NCBI GenBank assembly: GCA_000467935.1
Contig: KI259798.1
Location: forward strand, 1 to 64,000
Direction: 5' to 3'
DNA length: 64,000 nt
Origin: Peptostreptococcaceae bacterium oral taxon 113 str. W5053
GTDB taxonomy: Bacteria; Bacillota; Clostridia; Tissierellales; Peptoniphilaceae
A program made the position numbers and the translations under genes. Shown in pieces: positions 1-8,005 of this stretch (positions are counted from its first letter, which is position 1; each line of letters starts with the position of its first letter). The notes beneath the pieces were generated by a model. That model ran no database searches, was not told the origin of the DNA, and worked only from the letters and a program-made list of their open reading frames with translations.

Positions 1-1
1 T

Positions 2-982
2 GAAAACGGAGAAAAAGTAAAACTCAAAAACGGCAATTACAAAACAAGAAAAATCAATACAGTTGATTGGAACGAACAAGACAAAGCAGAAGAGTGGCGG
101 AAAGCATGGGCGGACATCACAAACAAATATTTAAAAGAAAACAACATACAGGAAAAAGTGGATCATCGTTCTTTTCAAAGGCAAGGCATAGAGCAAATAC
201 CTACCATTCATTTAGGCGTATCAGTTACCCAAATGGAGAAGAAAGGTATATACACAGACAGAGGAAATATTAACCGAGAAATCAGAAAACAGAATAGGCT
301 ATTACAGGAAATCAAGTTGAGAATAAAAGCCTTGTTAAATTGGATAAGGGGAATAGGCAAAGAAGAAAAAATAGAAACAGAAAACATAAAATCCACCCTC
401 CCACCAAAAGAAAATCTACTATCCGTTTTTGAAAATCTTATCAATCAAAACGCAGATAGCAATAATGCAGACTTAGAGAAATATATTGAAAGTTATCAGC
501 TTCTTAAAGATAAAAACATCACTTCCTTATCTGAACTCAAAGAAAGCATAGTTACTTTAAGAGATAAGAATTACAAGACCACAAGAGCCTTGAAAGATAC
601 TGAAAAGAGAATTGATGATAACACCAAACTAATAGACCAAGCGGAAAAATATTTGAAATATAAAGACATATATAAAGCCTATACCAAGTTAAAGAAAAGC
701 AAACAAGATAATTTCTACAATGAGCATACCGCAGAGCTTATTTTATTTGAAAGTGCCAAGAAATATTTGAAAGAGCATTTGGGCGAAAATAAAACCTTAG
801 TCATCAGCAAATGGAAATCGGAAGCAACAGCATTGAAGAAAGAAAAAGACAACCTATATTCTCAAATTATAGACATACGAGAAGAAGTTGAACAAGCGGA
901 AAGTGTTAGAAGCTGTATGGAAAAGCTACTACAAAAAAAGAGAGAATTAGCATATGTGAACAAGAAAGAGTTGGAACTATAG
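2..982 (+). CDS. MobA/MobL-family relaxase, C-terminal part (5' end outside window)
   Basis: The frame is already open at the first base and runs to the stop at 980-982, so only the C-terminal 326 residues are present. Near the window edge it reads KVDHRSFQRQGIEQIPTIHL, the conserved motif that follows the nicking domain in MobA/MobL relaxases of mobilizable plasmids and integrative elements (family knowledge). The catalytic N-terminus lies upstream and cannot be judged. The remainder is lysine/glutamate-rich and predicted helical (about residues 90-320), as usual for the tail of these proteins. A GTG at 158 could be mistaken for a start but lies inside the conserved motif. It precedes a peptide-resistance ABC cassette, suggesting that both belong to one mobile element. 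Confidence 0.85.
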   Translation, partial: ENGEKVKLKNGNYKTRKINTVDWNEQDKAEEWRKAWADITNKYLKENNIQEKVDHRSFQRQGIEQIPTIHLGVSVTQMEKKGIYTDRGNINREIRKQNRLLQEIKLRIKALLNWIRGIGKEEKIETENIKSTLPPKENLLSVFENLINQNADSNNADLEKYIESYQLLKDKNITSLSELKESIVTLRDKNYKTTRALKDTEKRIDDNTKLIDQAEKYLKYKDIYKAYTKLKKSKQDNFYNEHTAELILFESAKKYLKEHLGENKTLVISKWKSEATALKKEKDNLYSQIIDIREEVEQAESVRSCMEKLLQKKRELAYVNKKELEL

Positions 983-1024
983 AAATTGCAAAGATTTATA
1001 AAAATATTTTTCCTTATAGAATCC

Positions 1025-1053
1025 TTAAAAATGTTTTTTATACTACTTAATAT
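1025..1053 (+). promoter_or_regulatory. Candidate promoter and response-regulator site for the LanFEG-type operon
   Basis: TTAAAA (1025-1030), a 17-nt spacer and TAATAT (1048-1053) form a plausible sigma-A promoter 23 nt before the first ABC gene. The pentamer CCTTA occurs at 1012-1016 and 1023-1027, exactly 11 nt apart, beside the -35. One-turn direct repeats are the usual type of site for OmpR-family regulators of such cassettes, so this may be the target of the regulator encoded at 3330. Weak consensus; inference only. Confidence 0.4.
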
Positions 1054-1076
1054 AAATCAAAAGGAGGAATAAAATT

Positions 1077-1790
1077 ATGGGCAAATATATATTAGAAACA
1101 AATGAGTTAACAAAAATTTTTGGAAAGCAAAAGGCTGTAAATAATGTGTCTATAAAAATTGAGGAAAATTCAGTATATGGGTTACTGGGACCTAATGGGG
1201 CAGGAAAGTCAACTACTTTAAAAATGATCACCGGTATGCTACACAAGTCATCCGGTGAAATAATATTTGAAGGACATAAATGGAGTAGAGATGATTTATC
1301 AGATATTGGTGCCTTAATTGAGATGCCGCCTTTATACGAAAACTTGAGTGCTAGAGAAAATCTTAAAGTTAGAACATTATTGCTTGGATTACCTGAAACA
1401 AGAATTGATGAGGTTTTAGAAATAGTAGATTTAAAAAATACCGGTAAAAAGAAAAGTGGTCAATTTTCTTTGGGAATGAAGCAAAGATTAGGCATAGCAA
1501 TTGCTTTATTAAATAATCCTAAACTACTAATATTAGATGAACCAACAAATGGACTTGATCCATTGGGAATTCAAGAATTGCGTGATTTAATTCGAAGTTT
1601 CCCTGAAAAAGGAATAACTGTAATTTTATCTAGCCATATTTTGGCAGAAGTGGAACAGACCGCAGATCATATTGGGATTATAAATGATGGAGAGTTAAAA
1701 TACCAAAGTATCATTGATCATAGTGAAAATTTGGAAGAACTATTCATGAATGTTGTGAAAAAAGGAAAGAGGGTGTATTTTAATGAATAA
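1077..1790 (+). CDS. Lantibiotic/antimicrobial-peptide ABC transporter ATPase (LanF-like)
   Basis: This 237-residue cytoplasmic ATPase should power removal of cationic peptides (lantibiotics, bacitracin-like compounds) from the membrane. Visible motifs are Walker A GPNGAGKST (38-46), signature SLGMKQ (131-136), Walker B LLILDEP (150-156) and the switch histidine in SSHIL (185-189). The Q-loop glutamine is replaced by glutamate in ALIEMP (E82). A glutamate here, the E-loop, is typical of LanF immunity ATPases (family knowledge). AAGGAGG precedes the ATG. It overlaps the next gene by 8 nt, and two small permeases, a regulator and a kinase follow. Clostridioides CprABC and lactic-acid-bacterial LanFEG share this arrangement; the substrate is not determinable. 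Confidence 0.85.
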   Translation: MGKYILETNELTKIFGKQKAVNNVSIKIEENSVYGLLGPNGAGKSTTLKMITGMLHKSSGEIIFEGHKWSRDDLSDIGALIEMPPLYENLSARENLKVRTLLLGLPETRIDEVLEIVDLKNTGKKKSGQFSLGMKQRLGIAIALLNNPKLLILDEPTNGLDPLGIQELRDLIRSFPEKGITVILSSHILAEVEQTADHIGIINDGELKYQSIIDHSENLEELFMNVVKKGKRVYFNE

Positions 1791-2523
1791 TTATATTCTT
1801 GCAGAAAATTTAAAGCATAAACACAGCTTTTTAATGAAACTGCTATTTATTGCACCAATGATAGCTTTGCTTCATGCTTTTGCATTAATGCCATTATATT
1901 TTACGGTAAATGCATACAACTGGTGGTATGTGATATTAATGCCAGCAACTTTTGCTTTGATACCTGCGATGATGCATAGAACAGAGGATAGGAAACTACA
2001 CTATAGAGCAGTCTTTCCTCTGAATATTGACTTAAGAAAGGTATGGATATCAAAAATATTAACAGCTTTAATTTACATGAGTACTACAGCAATGTTACAC
2101 ATGATAGGAGTATTTATTTTTCAAATTTTCGTTGGAGAACAGTTAACTCAAAACTATGCATTTACAACTATGCTATTGGCTAGTGTCTTACTGGTAATAA
2201 CTAATATTTGGCAAGTTCCATTTTGCTTTTTCTTGGCTAAAAAGCTTGGATTTATAGCAAGTATTATAGGAAATGCTGCATTAGGTTTAGTGTTAGGAAT
2301 TTTATTGTCTGATGGCTCTATGTGGCTCTACTGTCCGTATTCTTGGGGAATTAGATTGATGGTACCTGTTATGCATATTTTACCAAGTGGAGTTCCAACA
2401 GAAGTATCAAATCCAATGATTTCAAACACATCACTATTTATTCCTTGTATTTTATCCGTATGTCTATTTGCTTTATTAACATTTATTACTGCAAAATGGT
2501 TTTCAAAGCAAGAGGTGAAGTAA
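1783..2523 (+). CDS. Lantibiotic-type ABC transporter permease (LanE/MutE-like)
   Basis: A 246-residue integral membrane protein with about six hydrophobic segments (around residues 20-40, 48-65, 95-120, 128-150, 160-185, 215-235) and no periplasmic domain, as in the LanE/MutE/EpiE group of ABC-2-like permeases. It starts inside the ATPase gene (8-nt overlap) and ends in TAATG shared with the next permease, so the three genes are translationally coupled. LanE and LanG pair with the LanF ATPase to expel antimicrobial peptides from the membrane (family knowledge). Assignment rests on size, topology and position; the sequence itself is only moderately conserved. Confidence 0.75.
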   Translation: MNNYILAENLKHKHSFLMKLLFIAPMIALLHAFALMPLYFTVNAYNWWYVILMPATFALIPAMMHRTEDRKLHYRAVFPLNIDLRKVWISKILTALIYMSTTAMLHMIGVFIFQIFVGEQLTQNYAFTTMLLASVLLVITNIWQVPFCFFLAKKLGFIASIIGNAALGLVLGILLSDGSMWLYCPYSWGIRLMVPVMHILPSGVPTEVSNPMISNTSLFIPCILSVCLFALLTFITAKWFSKQEVK

Positions 2524-3263
2524 TGATGAACATAATAAAATCAGAGTTCTATAAAATTAAACATACTTGGATTCCATGGGCTCATTTAGTTTTCCCCATC
2601 TTATATTCATTATTATTTTATGGAGCTACAAAAATTACTGGACTAAAGAACTTTGATGATATGGATATAATACAAAATTATTTGGTGATTTTGGGAGCTG
2701 TGCTTCCAATAATCTGTGGTGCGGTTACATCTAAAGTTGTAGACATGGAAGCGAGTGCAGGACGATTTCAAGTGCTTTTATCAACAACGAAATCTAGAAG
2801 TAAAGCTTATATCGGAAAACTTTTAGTGCTGTTAGTAACTTTCTTGTTTTCTGCAAGTTTTGCTATTGCTATATTTGCAATACTATTCGGTCATCAAAGT
2901 ACTGTAGTTTGGTTAATTGAACTATTGTTAATTTTTGTGGGGTGTTTATCTATATATATGATTCATTTATGGGTGTCGATACTGCTAGGTGGTGGGGCAT
3001 CTATGGGCTTAGGTTTTGTAGAAACATTGATCGCTTTACTTTCAATGACTAATTTGGGTGATAAAATTTGGTATTTCTTGCCTTGTACTTGGTCATCAAG
3101 GTTGTCTGCAATATATGTAGTTGGAAGCAAGTTAACTGATAGTTCATATTTACTTAAAGAGTTTAACATGTGGATGTGTGTAGCAATACCTATTACTTTA
3201 GTCATTTTTGCCAGTTCCTTATTATGGTTTAATAGGTGGGGTGGTAAATCATTGAGTGAATAA
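2523..3263 (+). CDS. Lantibiotic-type ABC transporter permease (LanG/MutG-like)
   Basis: Second permease of the cassette, 246 residues from the ATG at 2523 (a second ATG follows at 2526). The upstream GAGGTG and the TAATG junction support this start rather than a longer frame opening within the previous gene. Sequence begins MMNIIKSEFYKIKHTW, a typical ABC-2 permease opening, followed by six hydrophobic stretches. It should form the membrane channel with the LanE-like partner. A gap of 66 nt and a separate extended -10 promoter separate it from the regulator genes. Confidence 0.75.
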   Translation: MMNIIKSEFYKIKHTWIPWAHLVFPILYSLLFYGATKITGLKNFDDMDIIQNYLVILGAVLPIICGAVTSKVVDMEASAGRFQVLLSTTKSRSKAYIGKLLVLLVTFLFSASFAIAIFAILFGHQSTVVWLIELLLIFVGCLSIYMIHLWVSILLGGGASMGLGFVETLIALLSMTNLGDKIWYFLPCTWSSRLSAIYVVGSKLTDSSYLLKEFNMWMCVAIPITLVIFASSLLWFNRWGGKSLSE

Positions 3264-3288
3264 TTAGACACCAGATGTAAAAGAAATA

Positions 3289-3297
3289 TGGTATAAT
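3289..3297 (+). promoter_or_regulatory. Extended -10 promoter for the regulator/kinase pair
   Basis: TGG followed by TATAAT (3292-3297) is a strong extended -10 element located 32 nt before the response-regulator ATG. No good -35 is visible, which extended -10 promoters tolerate. It would allow regulator and kinase to be made independently of the transporter. Confidence 0.55.
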
Positions 3298-3329
3298 AAT
3301 GAATTAATTATAAGTTTGGAGGTGGTAAT

Positions 3330-3989
3330 ATGGCAAAAATTCTTGCTATAGATGATGAATTAGATATGCTTATACTTATTAAGAACATTTTAAAAAAGGA
3401 GAATCATATTGTTGACATTCATCAAACCACTACAGATGTTGATGAAAATAGCTTAGGGAAATATGATTTAGTTTTACTTGATGTAATGATGCCTGAGGTT
3501 GATGGAATTAGTTATTGTAAAAAAATCCGTAATAAAGTGGATTGCCCGATACTTTTTTTGACTGCCAAAACAATGGAATCGGATATCGTGGAAGGACTTT
3601 TAAGTGGTGGGGATGACTATATAACAAAGCCATTTGGAGTTAATGAACTATTAGCTAGAATAAATGCACATCTAAGGAGAGAACAAAGAGAAAAACATTC
3701 CAGTTTAAATCTTGGAAATATACGATTTGATTTATCTGCTAATGAGGTGTTTGTTAACGAAAATAAAATAAATTTAACGAAGTCTGAGTATCAAATTTCT
3801 GAACTGCTTGCAAAAAGAAAAGGACAAGTTTTTTCAAGGGAACAAATTTATGAAAGGATATTCGGATTTGATGGGGTTGGAGACTCTTCAGCAATTTCAG
3901 AGCATGTAAAAAATATCAGAGCAAAGTTTCAGAGAGTTGGCGAAACTCCAATTGCTACAGTTTGGGGGATTGGTTATAAATGGGATTAA
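3330..3989 (+). CDS. OmpR-family response regulator (LanR/CprR-like)
   Basis: A 219-residue two-domain regulator. The receiver domain (1-115) has the acidic pair D8-D9, the phosphoacceptor D51 in LLDVMMP, and K100 in TKPFG; the C-terminal winged helix (about 125-219) ends in the typical VWGIGYKWD. It should be phosphorylated by the kinase whose gene overlaps it by 10 nt and should activate the adjacent LanFEG-type operon. GGAGGTGG precedes the ATG. In Clostridioides the comparable CprRK pair senses cationic peptides (family knowledge); that signal is inferred here. Confidence 0.9.
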   Translation: MAKILAIDDELDMLILIKNILKKENHIVDIHQTTTDVDENSLGKYDLVLLDVMMPEVDGISYCKKIRNKVDCPILFLTAKTMESDIVEGLLSGGDDYITKPFGVNELLARINAHLRREQREKHSSLNLGNIRFDLSANEVFVNENKINLTKSEYQISELLAKRKGQVFSREQIYERIFGFDGVGDSSAISEHVKNIRAKFQRVGETPIATVWGIGYKWD

Positions 3990-5362
3990 GTAGAAAAGGA
4001 CAGTCTCTTAAGATAATTTTTTTAAAATATCTATTTAGCGTAGGAGTCGGGTTAGTGCTTGCTATTGGATTAGCAATGATAACTTTCGATATTTTTTATA
4101 ATGTAGGCTTAATAATCCCTGCTAACTATACCGAAAATCAGATACTTAAGAATAAATCCAACATTTCTAGTGCAGAAAAATTTGATGAATCTTTAATACC
4201 AAATCGTGCAAGCTATATCTATTTATCCTCAAATGGAAAGATTATTCAGTCAAATATGAGTGAAGAAATTAAGCAAAAGGCTGAAAAGTTTCATAACGGA
4301 GAAGAGATTTCTACGCCATCTATTTCATTTATAGAAATTAAAAGATCGGATGGGTATGTTATAATTAACTATCAAGTCGTGCCATATTATACTAATGCTT
4401 GGATGGAGAAACATTTTCCTAAAATTGATTTTTTATTTATTACTTTGCTGATTATATTTTGTTTTATGAGTACTTTTGGAGTAACACTTATTTGGGTTAA
4501 ACATATGACAAAACAATTAGTGCCTATGCTTGAAGCATCAGATAAAATTGCAAAACAAGAATTGGATTTTGAAGTTGGAAGCTCTAACATAAAGGAGTTT
4601 AATGATGTTTTAAATAGTCTTGAAAAAATGAAAATAGCTTTGAGTGATTCATTAAGGGAGAATTGGCTACAGGAAGAAAATAAAAGAAGTCAGATATCTG
4701 CATTGACACATGACCTTAAAACTCCAATATCAATAGTGAAAGGTAACGCAGAGCTTTTAAAAGATACAAATCTTTCAGAAGAACAAAAAACATACGTTGA
4801 TTTTATAATAAAAAACTCTAATCGTATTTCTGATTATTCAATAACTTTAATGGATATGAACAAGTCAGAGCAGTTTAGTAATTTTGAACTAAAAAAAGTT
4901 CAAGTAACAAAAGTTGTAGAGAAAATAAAAGAACTTGCTAAGGAAATAACATCTGTTAATAAGCTTATGCTATCTGAAACAATTAATTTTGAAGATAGAA
5001 TTTTGATGATAGATATTAAATTGTTTGAACGAGTTATCCAGAATATATTAAGCAATGCTGTTCAGTATGCTCCGGAAAGATCCGTTATTGAATTAACTCT
5101 AATTACTACTAATAGTAAACTTGAAATTTCTATATCAGATCAGGGGAAAGGATTTTCTGAAGAGGATTTAGAACATGGAATGGAACAATTCTATCGTGGA
5201 GATAAAAGCAGGCATTCATCTATAAATTACGGTTTTGGGCTATATACCTCAGCACAAATAATAGCATTGCATAATGGGAAAATATTTTTGAAAAATAATT
5301 TAAGTGAAGCTGGGGCGGTAGTAATGGTGGAATTGCCCTTATATTCAAACTTGTCGAACTAA
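3980..5362 (+). CDS. Sensor histidine kinase of the peptide-resistance cassette (LanK/CprK-like)
   Basis: A 460-residue membrane kinase. Two transmembrane helices (about 12-35 and 150-173) flank an extracytoplasmic segment of roughly 115 residues; a HAMP-like linker follows (about 175-225). The phosphoacceptor lies in LTHDLKTP, the N-box in NILSNAVQYAP, the G1 box is DQGKGF and the G2 box GFGLY, so the catalytic domain is complete. Overlap with the regulator gene implies coupled translation. The moderate-size outside domain fits ligand sensing, unlike the minimal sensor of the second system at 10137. A terminator follows directly. Confidence 0.9.
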   Translation: MGLSRKGQSLKIIFLKYLFSVGVGLVLAIGLAMITFDIFYNVGLIIPANYTENQILKNKSNISSAEKFDESLIPNRASYIYLSSNGKIIQSNMSEEIKQKAEKFHNGEEISTPSISFIEIKRSDGYVIINYQVVPYYTNAWMEKHFPKIDFLFITLLIIFCFMSTFGVTLIWVKHMTKQLVPMLEASDKIAKQELDFEVGSSNIKEFNDVLNSLEKMKIALSDSLRENWLQEENKRSQISALTHDLKTPISIVKGNAELLKDTNLSEEQKTYVDFIIKNSNRISDYSITLMDMNKSEQFSNFELKKVQVTKVVEKIKELAKEITSVNKLMLSETINFEDRILMIDIKLFERVIQNILSNAVQYAPERSVIELTLITTNSKLEISISDQGKGFSEEDLEHGMEQFYRGDKSRHSSINYGFGLYTSAQIIALHNGKIFLKNNLSEAGAVVMVELPLYSNLSN

Positions 5363-5369
5363 CACAGGG

Positions 5370-5398
5370 ACAGTAAATCAAAAAGGTTTACTGTTTTT
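5370..5398 (+). terminator. Intrinsic terminator after the kinase gene
   Basis: ACAGTAAA (5370-5377) pairs perfectly with TTTACTGT (5387-5394) around a 9-nt loop, and the 3' arm runs into a T-rich tract. It closes the mobile cassette on the right. Confidence 0.85.
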
Positions 5399-5399
5399 C

Positions 5400-5630
5400 T
5401 TTGCCTAAAAGTGAAAACACCTAATGGAAAGAAGCGTCAATAAATCAAAAAAGGTACTTGACAAAACGCATGTCCGTCGTCTATCCACTTGATTCATTTA
5501 AGGAGGTCTTCTCTGGGCGCATATTTGTCACCTGTACCGGAAGGTTCATTTTCACCGGTTGTACTGTTTTCTTTTTCTTATTTTTCCCCGCAAGGGACAA
5601 GAGAAAGGCTACAACAATTTAAACAGTTTG
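5400..5630. other. Gene-free stretch, probable junction of the AT-rich element with the chromosome
   Basis: About 230 bases without a supported gene. On the reverse strand a short open stretch of about 25 codons can be read across 5500-5580, but it has no start, ribosome site or recognisable family. No attachment-site duplication or tRNA gene can be seen here. Composition changes from AT-rich cargo on the left to more balanced sequence on the right, so the element end probably lies in or near this stretch. Confidence 0.4.
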
Positions 5631-5637
5631 CATAAAA

Positions 5638-5646
5638 TGGTATAAT
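5638..5646 (+). promoter_or_regulatory. Extended -10 promoter for the HAD phosphatase gene
   Basis: TGG plus TATAAT (5641-5646), 23 nt before the ATG at 5670. The -35 position reads TTTAAA, a weak match. A clear AGGAG precedes the start. Confidence 0.6.
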
Positions 5647-5669
5647 GATAAAAAAACACAGGAGAATTT

Positions 5670-6248
5670 ATGAACGTATACGATTTTGACAAAACAATTT
5701 TTGATGGGGATTCCACACGGAAATTTTTCGTTTATCTTATCGGGAAATATCCGAGATTATGGCGTTATTTTCCTATGCAAGCCTGGTTCGGTCTTCAATT
5801 TGTGTTGGGTTGCATTTCCAAAGATGAATTTAAGGGAAAATTTTACCATTTTCTACGAGGCGTTGAGAATATAGAGGAAGAGGTAAAAAATTTTTGGAAT
5901 GGACATGAATCGGGAATTTTTCATTGGTACAAAGCGCAGCAAAGAGAAGACGATGTGATTGTCTCTGCATCGCCGGAATTTTTGCTTGAAGAGATCTGTC
6001 GAAGATTAGGGATCCGATATTTGATTGCTTCCAAGGTGGACAAAAAGACGGGAACACTTTTGAGCAAAAACTGTTATGGAAAAGAAAAAGTCCCCCGATT
6101 TTTAAAAGAGTTTAAAGCGGAGGATGTGGAATGCTTTTATTCCGATTCTCTATCGGATACGCCGTTGGCAAAATTGGCGCAGAAAAGTTTTTTGGTAAAA
6201 AAAGAAACGTTGATACTTTGGAATGTACAGGATATAGAAGGAAAATAA
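5670..6248 (+). CDS. HAD-superfamily phosphatase, PSPase-like (subfamily IB)
   Basis: A 192-residue cytoplasmic phosphatase. All four HAD motifs can be seen: DFDKT at the N-terminus (nucleophile D5, acid/base D7), the serine of VSASPEF (motif II), the lysine of GKEKVPR (motif III) and SDSLSD (motif IV). The insertion of about 75 residues between motifs I and II forms a helical cap, as in phosphoserine-phosphatase-like IB enzymes. The substrate is not identifiable; possibilities include small phosphomonoesters or phosphatidylglycerophosphate. It is a single-gene unit with its own promoter, the first gene right of the AT-rich cassette. Confidence 0.8.
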   Translation: MNVYDFDKTIFDGDSTRKFFVYLIGKYPRLWRYFPMQAWFGLQFVLGCISKDEFKGKFYHFLRGVENIEEEVKNFWNGHESGIFHWYKAQQREDDVIVSASPEFLLEEICRRLGIRYLIASKVDKKTGTLLSKNCYGKEKVPRFLKEFKAEDVECFYSDSLSDTPLAKLAQKSFLVKKETLILWNVQDIEGK

Positions 6249-6369
6249 TCATGTTTTATCTTTCGGACAGGAATTGAAATGTTTAAACCTTGTATTGATT
6301 GTCGAGATAAAAAAAGAAAAAGCGATGCTTCACAGGATAGAGACAAAAGCGGCTTTATCCGATGAAAGA

Positions 6370-6786
6370 TTATGGTTTTTGTAAAAAGCGGAGAGCTTGT
6401 TCATATTTTTTAAATCGCTCCCAATCCTTTGAACTTACTTTTTTTAAACGTTTAAGATTCATATTTTGTTTTAAGTCACTGATTTTTACGGCGGTTGCTA
6501 TTGGATTTTTTTTAATTTTTTGAATATAGTCCATGTAAGGGATGAGGGGGTCATGAGTCAATAGCGCAAGAGCTTCCTTTTGTTCTTTATTTAGAAATTG
6601 GAAATCTTTTTGATGATAGGTGCTGTCTTCCATCACGTCATGAAGCAGTGCTACAATTTTTTTATCTTTTCCTTTTACATGAAGAGCCACTTGCAAAGGA
6701 TGAAAAATATAGGCATGACCGCCTTTGTCTTTTTGTCCTCGATGAGCTTTTAAGGCGATGATCAGGGCATGAATTATAGAAAACAT
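6370..6786 (-). CDS. Small HD-domain protein, (p)ppGpp hydrolase-like
   Basis: A 138-residue protein consisting almost entirely of one HD domain of the RelA/SpoT hydrolase type: AHRGQKDKGGHAYIFHPLQV, then LLHDVMEDS carrying the His-Asp metal pair, and a downstream KISDLKQN. No synthetase, TGS or ACT domain is present, so it resembles stand-alone hydrolases (SAH/MESH1-like) that degrade (p)ppGpp with manganese; nucleotide substrates other than ppGpp are possible. GGGAGG precedes the ATG. It lies downstream of ychF on the same strand, separated by a hairpin terminator. Confidence 0.75.
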   Translation of the reverse strand: MFSIIHALIIALKAHRGQKDKGGHAYIFHPLQVALHVKGKDKKIVALLHDVMEDSTYHQKDFQFLNKEQKEALALLTHDPLIPYMDYIQKIKKNPIATAVKISDLKQNMNLKRLKKVSSKDWERFKKYEQALRFLQKP

Positions 6787-6811
6787 TGGAATATCCTCCC
6801 GTTAAAATTAG

Positions 6812-6845
6812 AAAAACTGCATTTCCGAGGGAAAATGTAGTTTTT
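6812..6845 (-). terminator. Terminator after ychF
   Basis: On the minus strand an AAAACT(A)CATTT arm folds onto AAATGCAGTTTT with a short loop and a T tract. The structure is roughly symmetrical and lies between the ychF stop (6849) and the HD gene. Confidence 0.65.
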
Positions 6846-6848
6846 ATT

Positions 6849-7946
6849 TTATACATTGAAACGGAATAAAACAATATCCCCTTCTTGCATAATGTATTCT
6901 TTGCCTTCCAAACGAACCAAGCCTTTTTCTTTGGCGGTAACCATATTGCCATTGGCTTCTTCCATCAGAACGGGATAAGAGATGATCTCTGCACGAATAA
7001 ATCCACGTTGAATGTCCGAGTGAATTTTTCCTGCCGCATCGACGGCTTTGGTTCCTTTTTGAATGGTCCATGCTCGAGTTTCATCTTCTCCGGTGGTTAA
7101 AAAGCTCATCAAACCCAAAAGATCATAACTCGCTTCGATAAGGCGATCCAATCCGGAGGAGGGAAGACCTAATTCGGATAAAAATTCTTCTTTTTCTTCC
7201 AAATTCAATTCGGAGATTTCTTCTTCGATTTTGGCGCTGATGATAACCACCTTGGCGTCTTCTTCTCCGGCACATTCCAAAACTTTCGCCACATAAGGAT
7301 GTTCAAAGCCTTTTTCCACCTCTTCTTCCGCCACGTTGGCTACATAGATCATGGGTTTGGTGGTTAGAAGTTGCATTCCTCGTAAAATTTTTTCTTCTTC
7401 CGGTGTGAAATCCAAAATGCGGGCCGGTTTTCCTTCTTCCAAAGTGGCAATAATACGCTTGGTCATTGCCAATTCACCCAAGACGGATTTATCGCCCTTG
7501 GCTTGTTTAGTCAGCCTTTCGGCACGACGTTCCATAATCTCCAGGTCGGAGAAGATTAACTCCATTTGGATGGTGTCAATATCCCTTAAAGGATCCACTT
7601 GACCGTCTACATGCACGATATTTTCATCTTCAAAACATCGAAGCACATGAACGATAGCGTTGACCTCTCGAATATTGGAGAGAAATTTGTTTCCCAATCC
7701 TTCACCCTTGCTGGCACCGCGAACCAGACCGGCAATATCGTAAAACTCAATAACGGCAGGTACGGTTTTTTTTGAGTGATGGATTTCGGTTAATACCTCC
7801 AAACGCTTATCCGGAACGGAAACCAAGCCCACATTCGGGTCAATAGTGCAGAAAGGATAATTTGCCGCTTCCGCTTTTTGATTGGTAATGGCATTAAATA
7901 ATGTACTTTTGCCCACATTAGGCAAACCGATGATTCCAAGTTTCAT
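6849..7946 (-). CDS. ychF: Redox-regulated ribosome-binding ATPase YchF/OLA1
   Basis: A 365-residue P-loop protein of the Obg/YchF family, full length. The P-loop is GLPNVGKST (7-15), the switch region DIAGLVRGAS, and the usual NKxD guanine motif is replaced by NVAE (in YVANVAEEEV), which explains why YchF prefers ATP (family knowledge). The TGS domain occupies about the last 85 residues (TRAWTIQKGT onwards). YchF associates with ribosomes and acts in stress and translation control. The start is set by GAAGGAG. The AlaX-like gene lies upstream on the same strand, linked by a 59-nt spacer containing a hairpin. Confidence 0.95.
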   Translation of the reverse strand: MKLGIIGLPNVGKSTLFNAITNQKAEAANYPFCTIDPNVGLVSVPDKRLEVLTEIHHSKKTVPAVIEFYDIAGLVRGASKGEGLGNKFLSNIREVNAIVHVLRCFEDENIVHVDGQVDPLRDIDTIQMELIFSDLEIMERRAERLTKQAKGDKSVLGELAMTKRIIATLEEGKPARILDFTPEEEKILRGMQLLTTKPMIYVANVAEEEVEKGFEHPYVAKVLECAGEEDAKVVIISAKIEEEISELNLEEKEEFLSELGLPSSGLDRLIEASYDLLGLMSFLTTGEDETRAWTIQKGTKAVDAAGKIHSDIQRGFIRAEIISYPVLMEEANGNMVTAKEKGLVRLEGKEYIMQEGDIVLFRFNV

Positions 7947-7977
7947 AGCTTAACTCCTTCTTTATTTTGACTTTAAG

Positions 7978-8003
7978 GAAAGCATTCCCTGAAGAATGCT
8001 TTC
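7978..8003. repeat. Perfect 10-bp hairpin between the AlaX-like gene and ychF
   Basis: GAAAGCATTC (7978-7987) and GAATGCTTTC (7994-8003) form a perfect hairpin with a 6-nt loop. Neither strand has a T tract after it, so it is not an ordinary terminator; it may be an mRNA processing or stability element. Confidence 0.6.
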
Positions 8004-8005
8004 GA

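Noticed and set aside
158..273. Start of an independent gene at GTG 158
   Set aside because: The frame is open to the window edge and the residues before 158 fit the relaxase family.
5490..5590. Reverse-strand fragment of about 25 codons rich in Thr, Gly and Glu
   Set aside because: No start, no ribosome site, stops at both ends and no recognisable family; could be a relic of the mobile element but cannot be supported as a gene.
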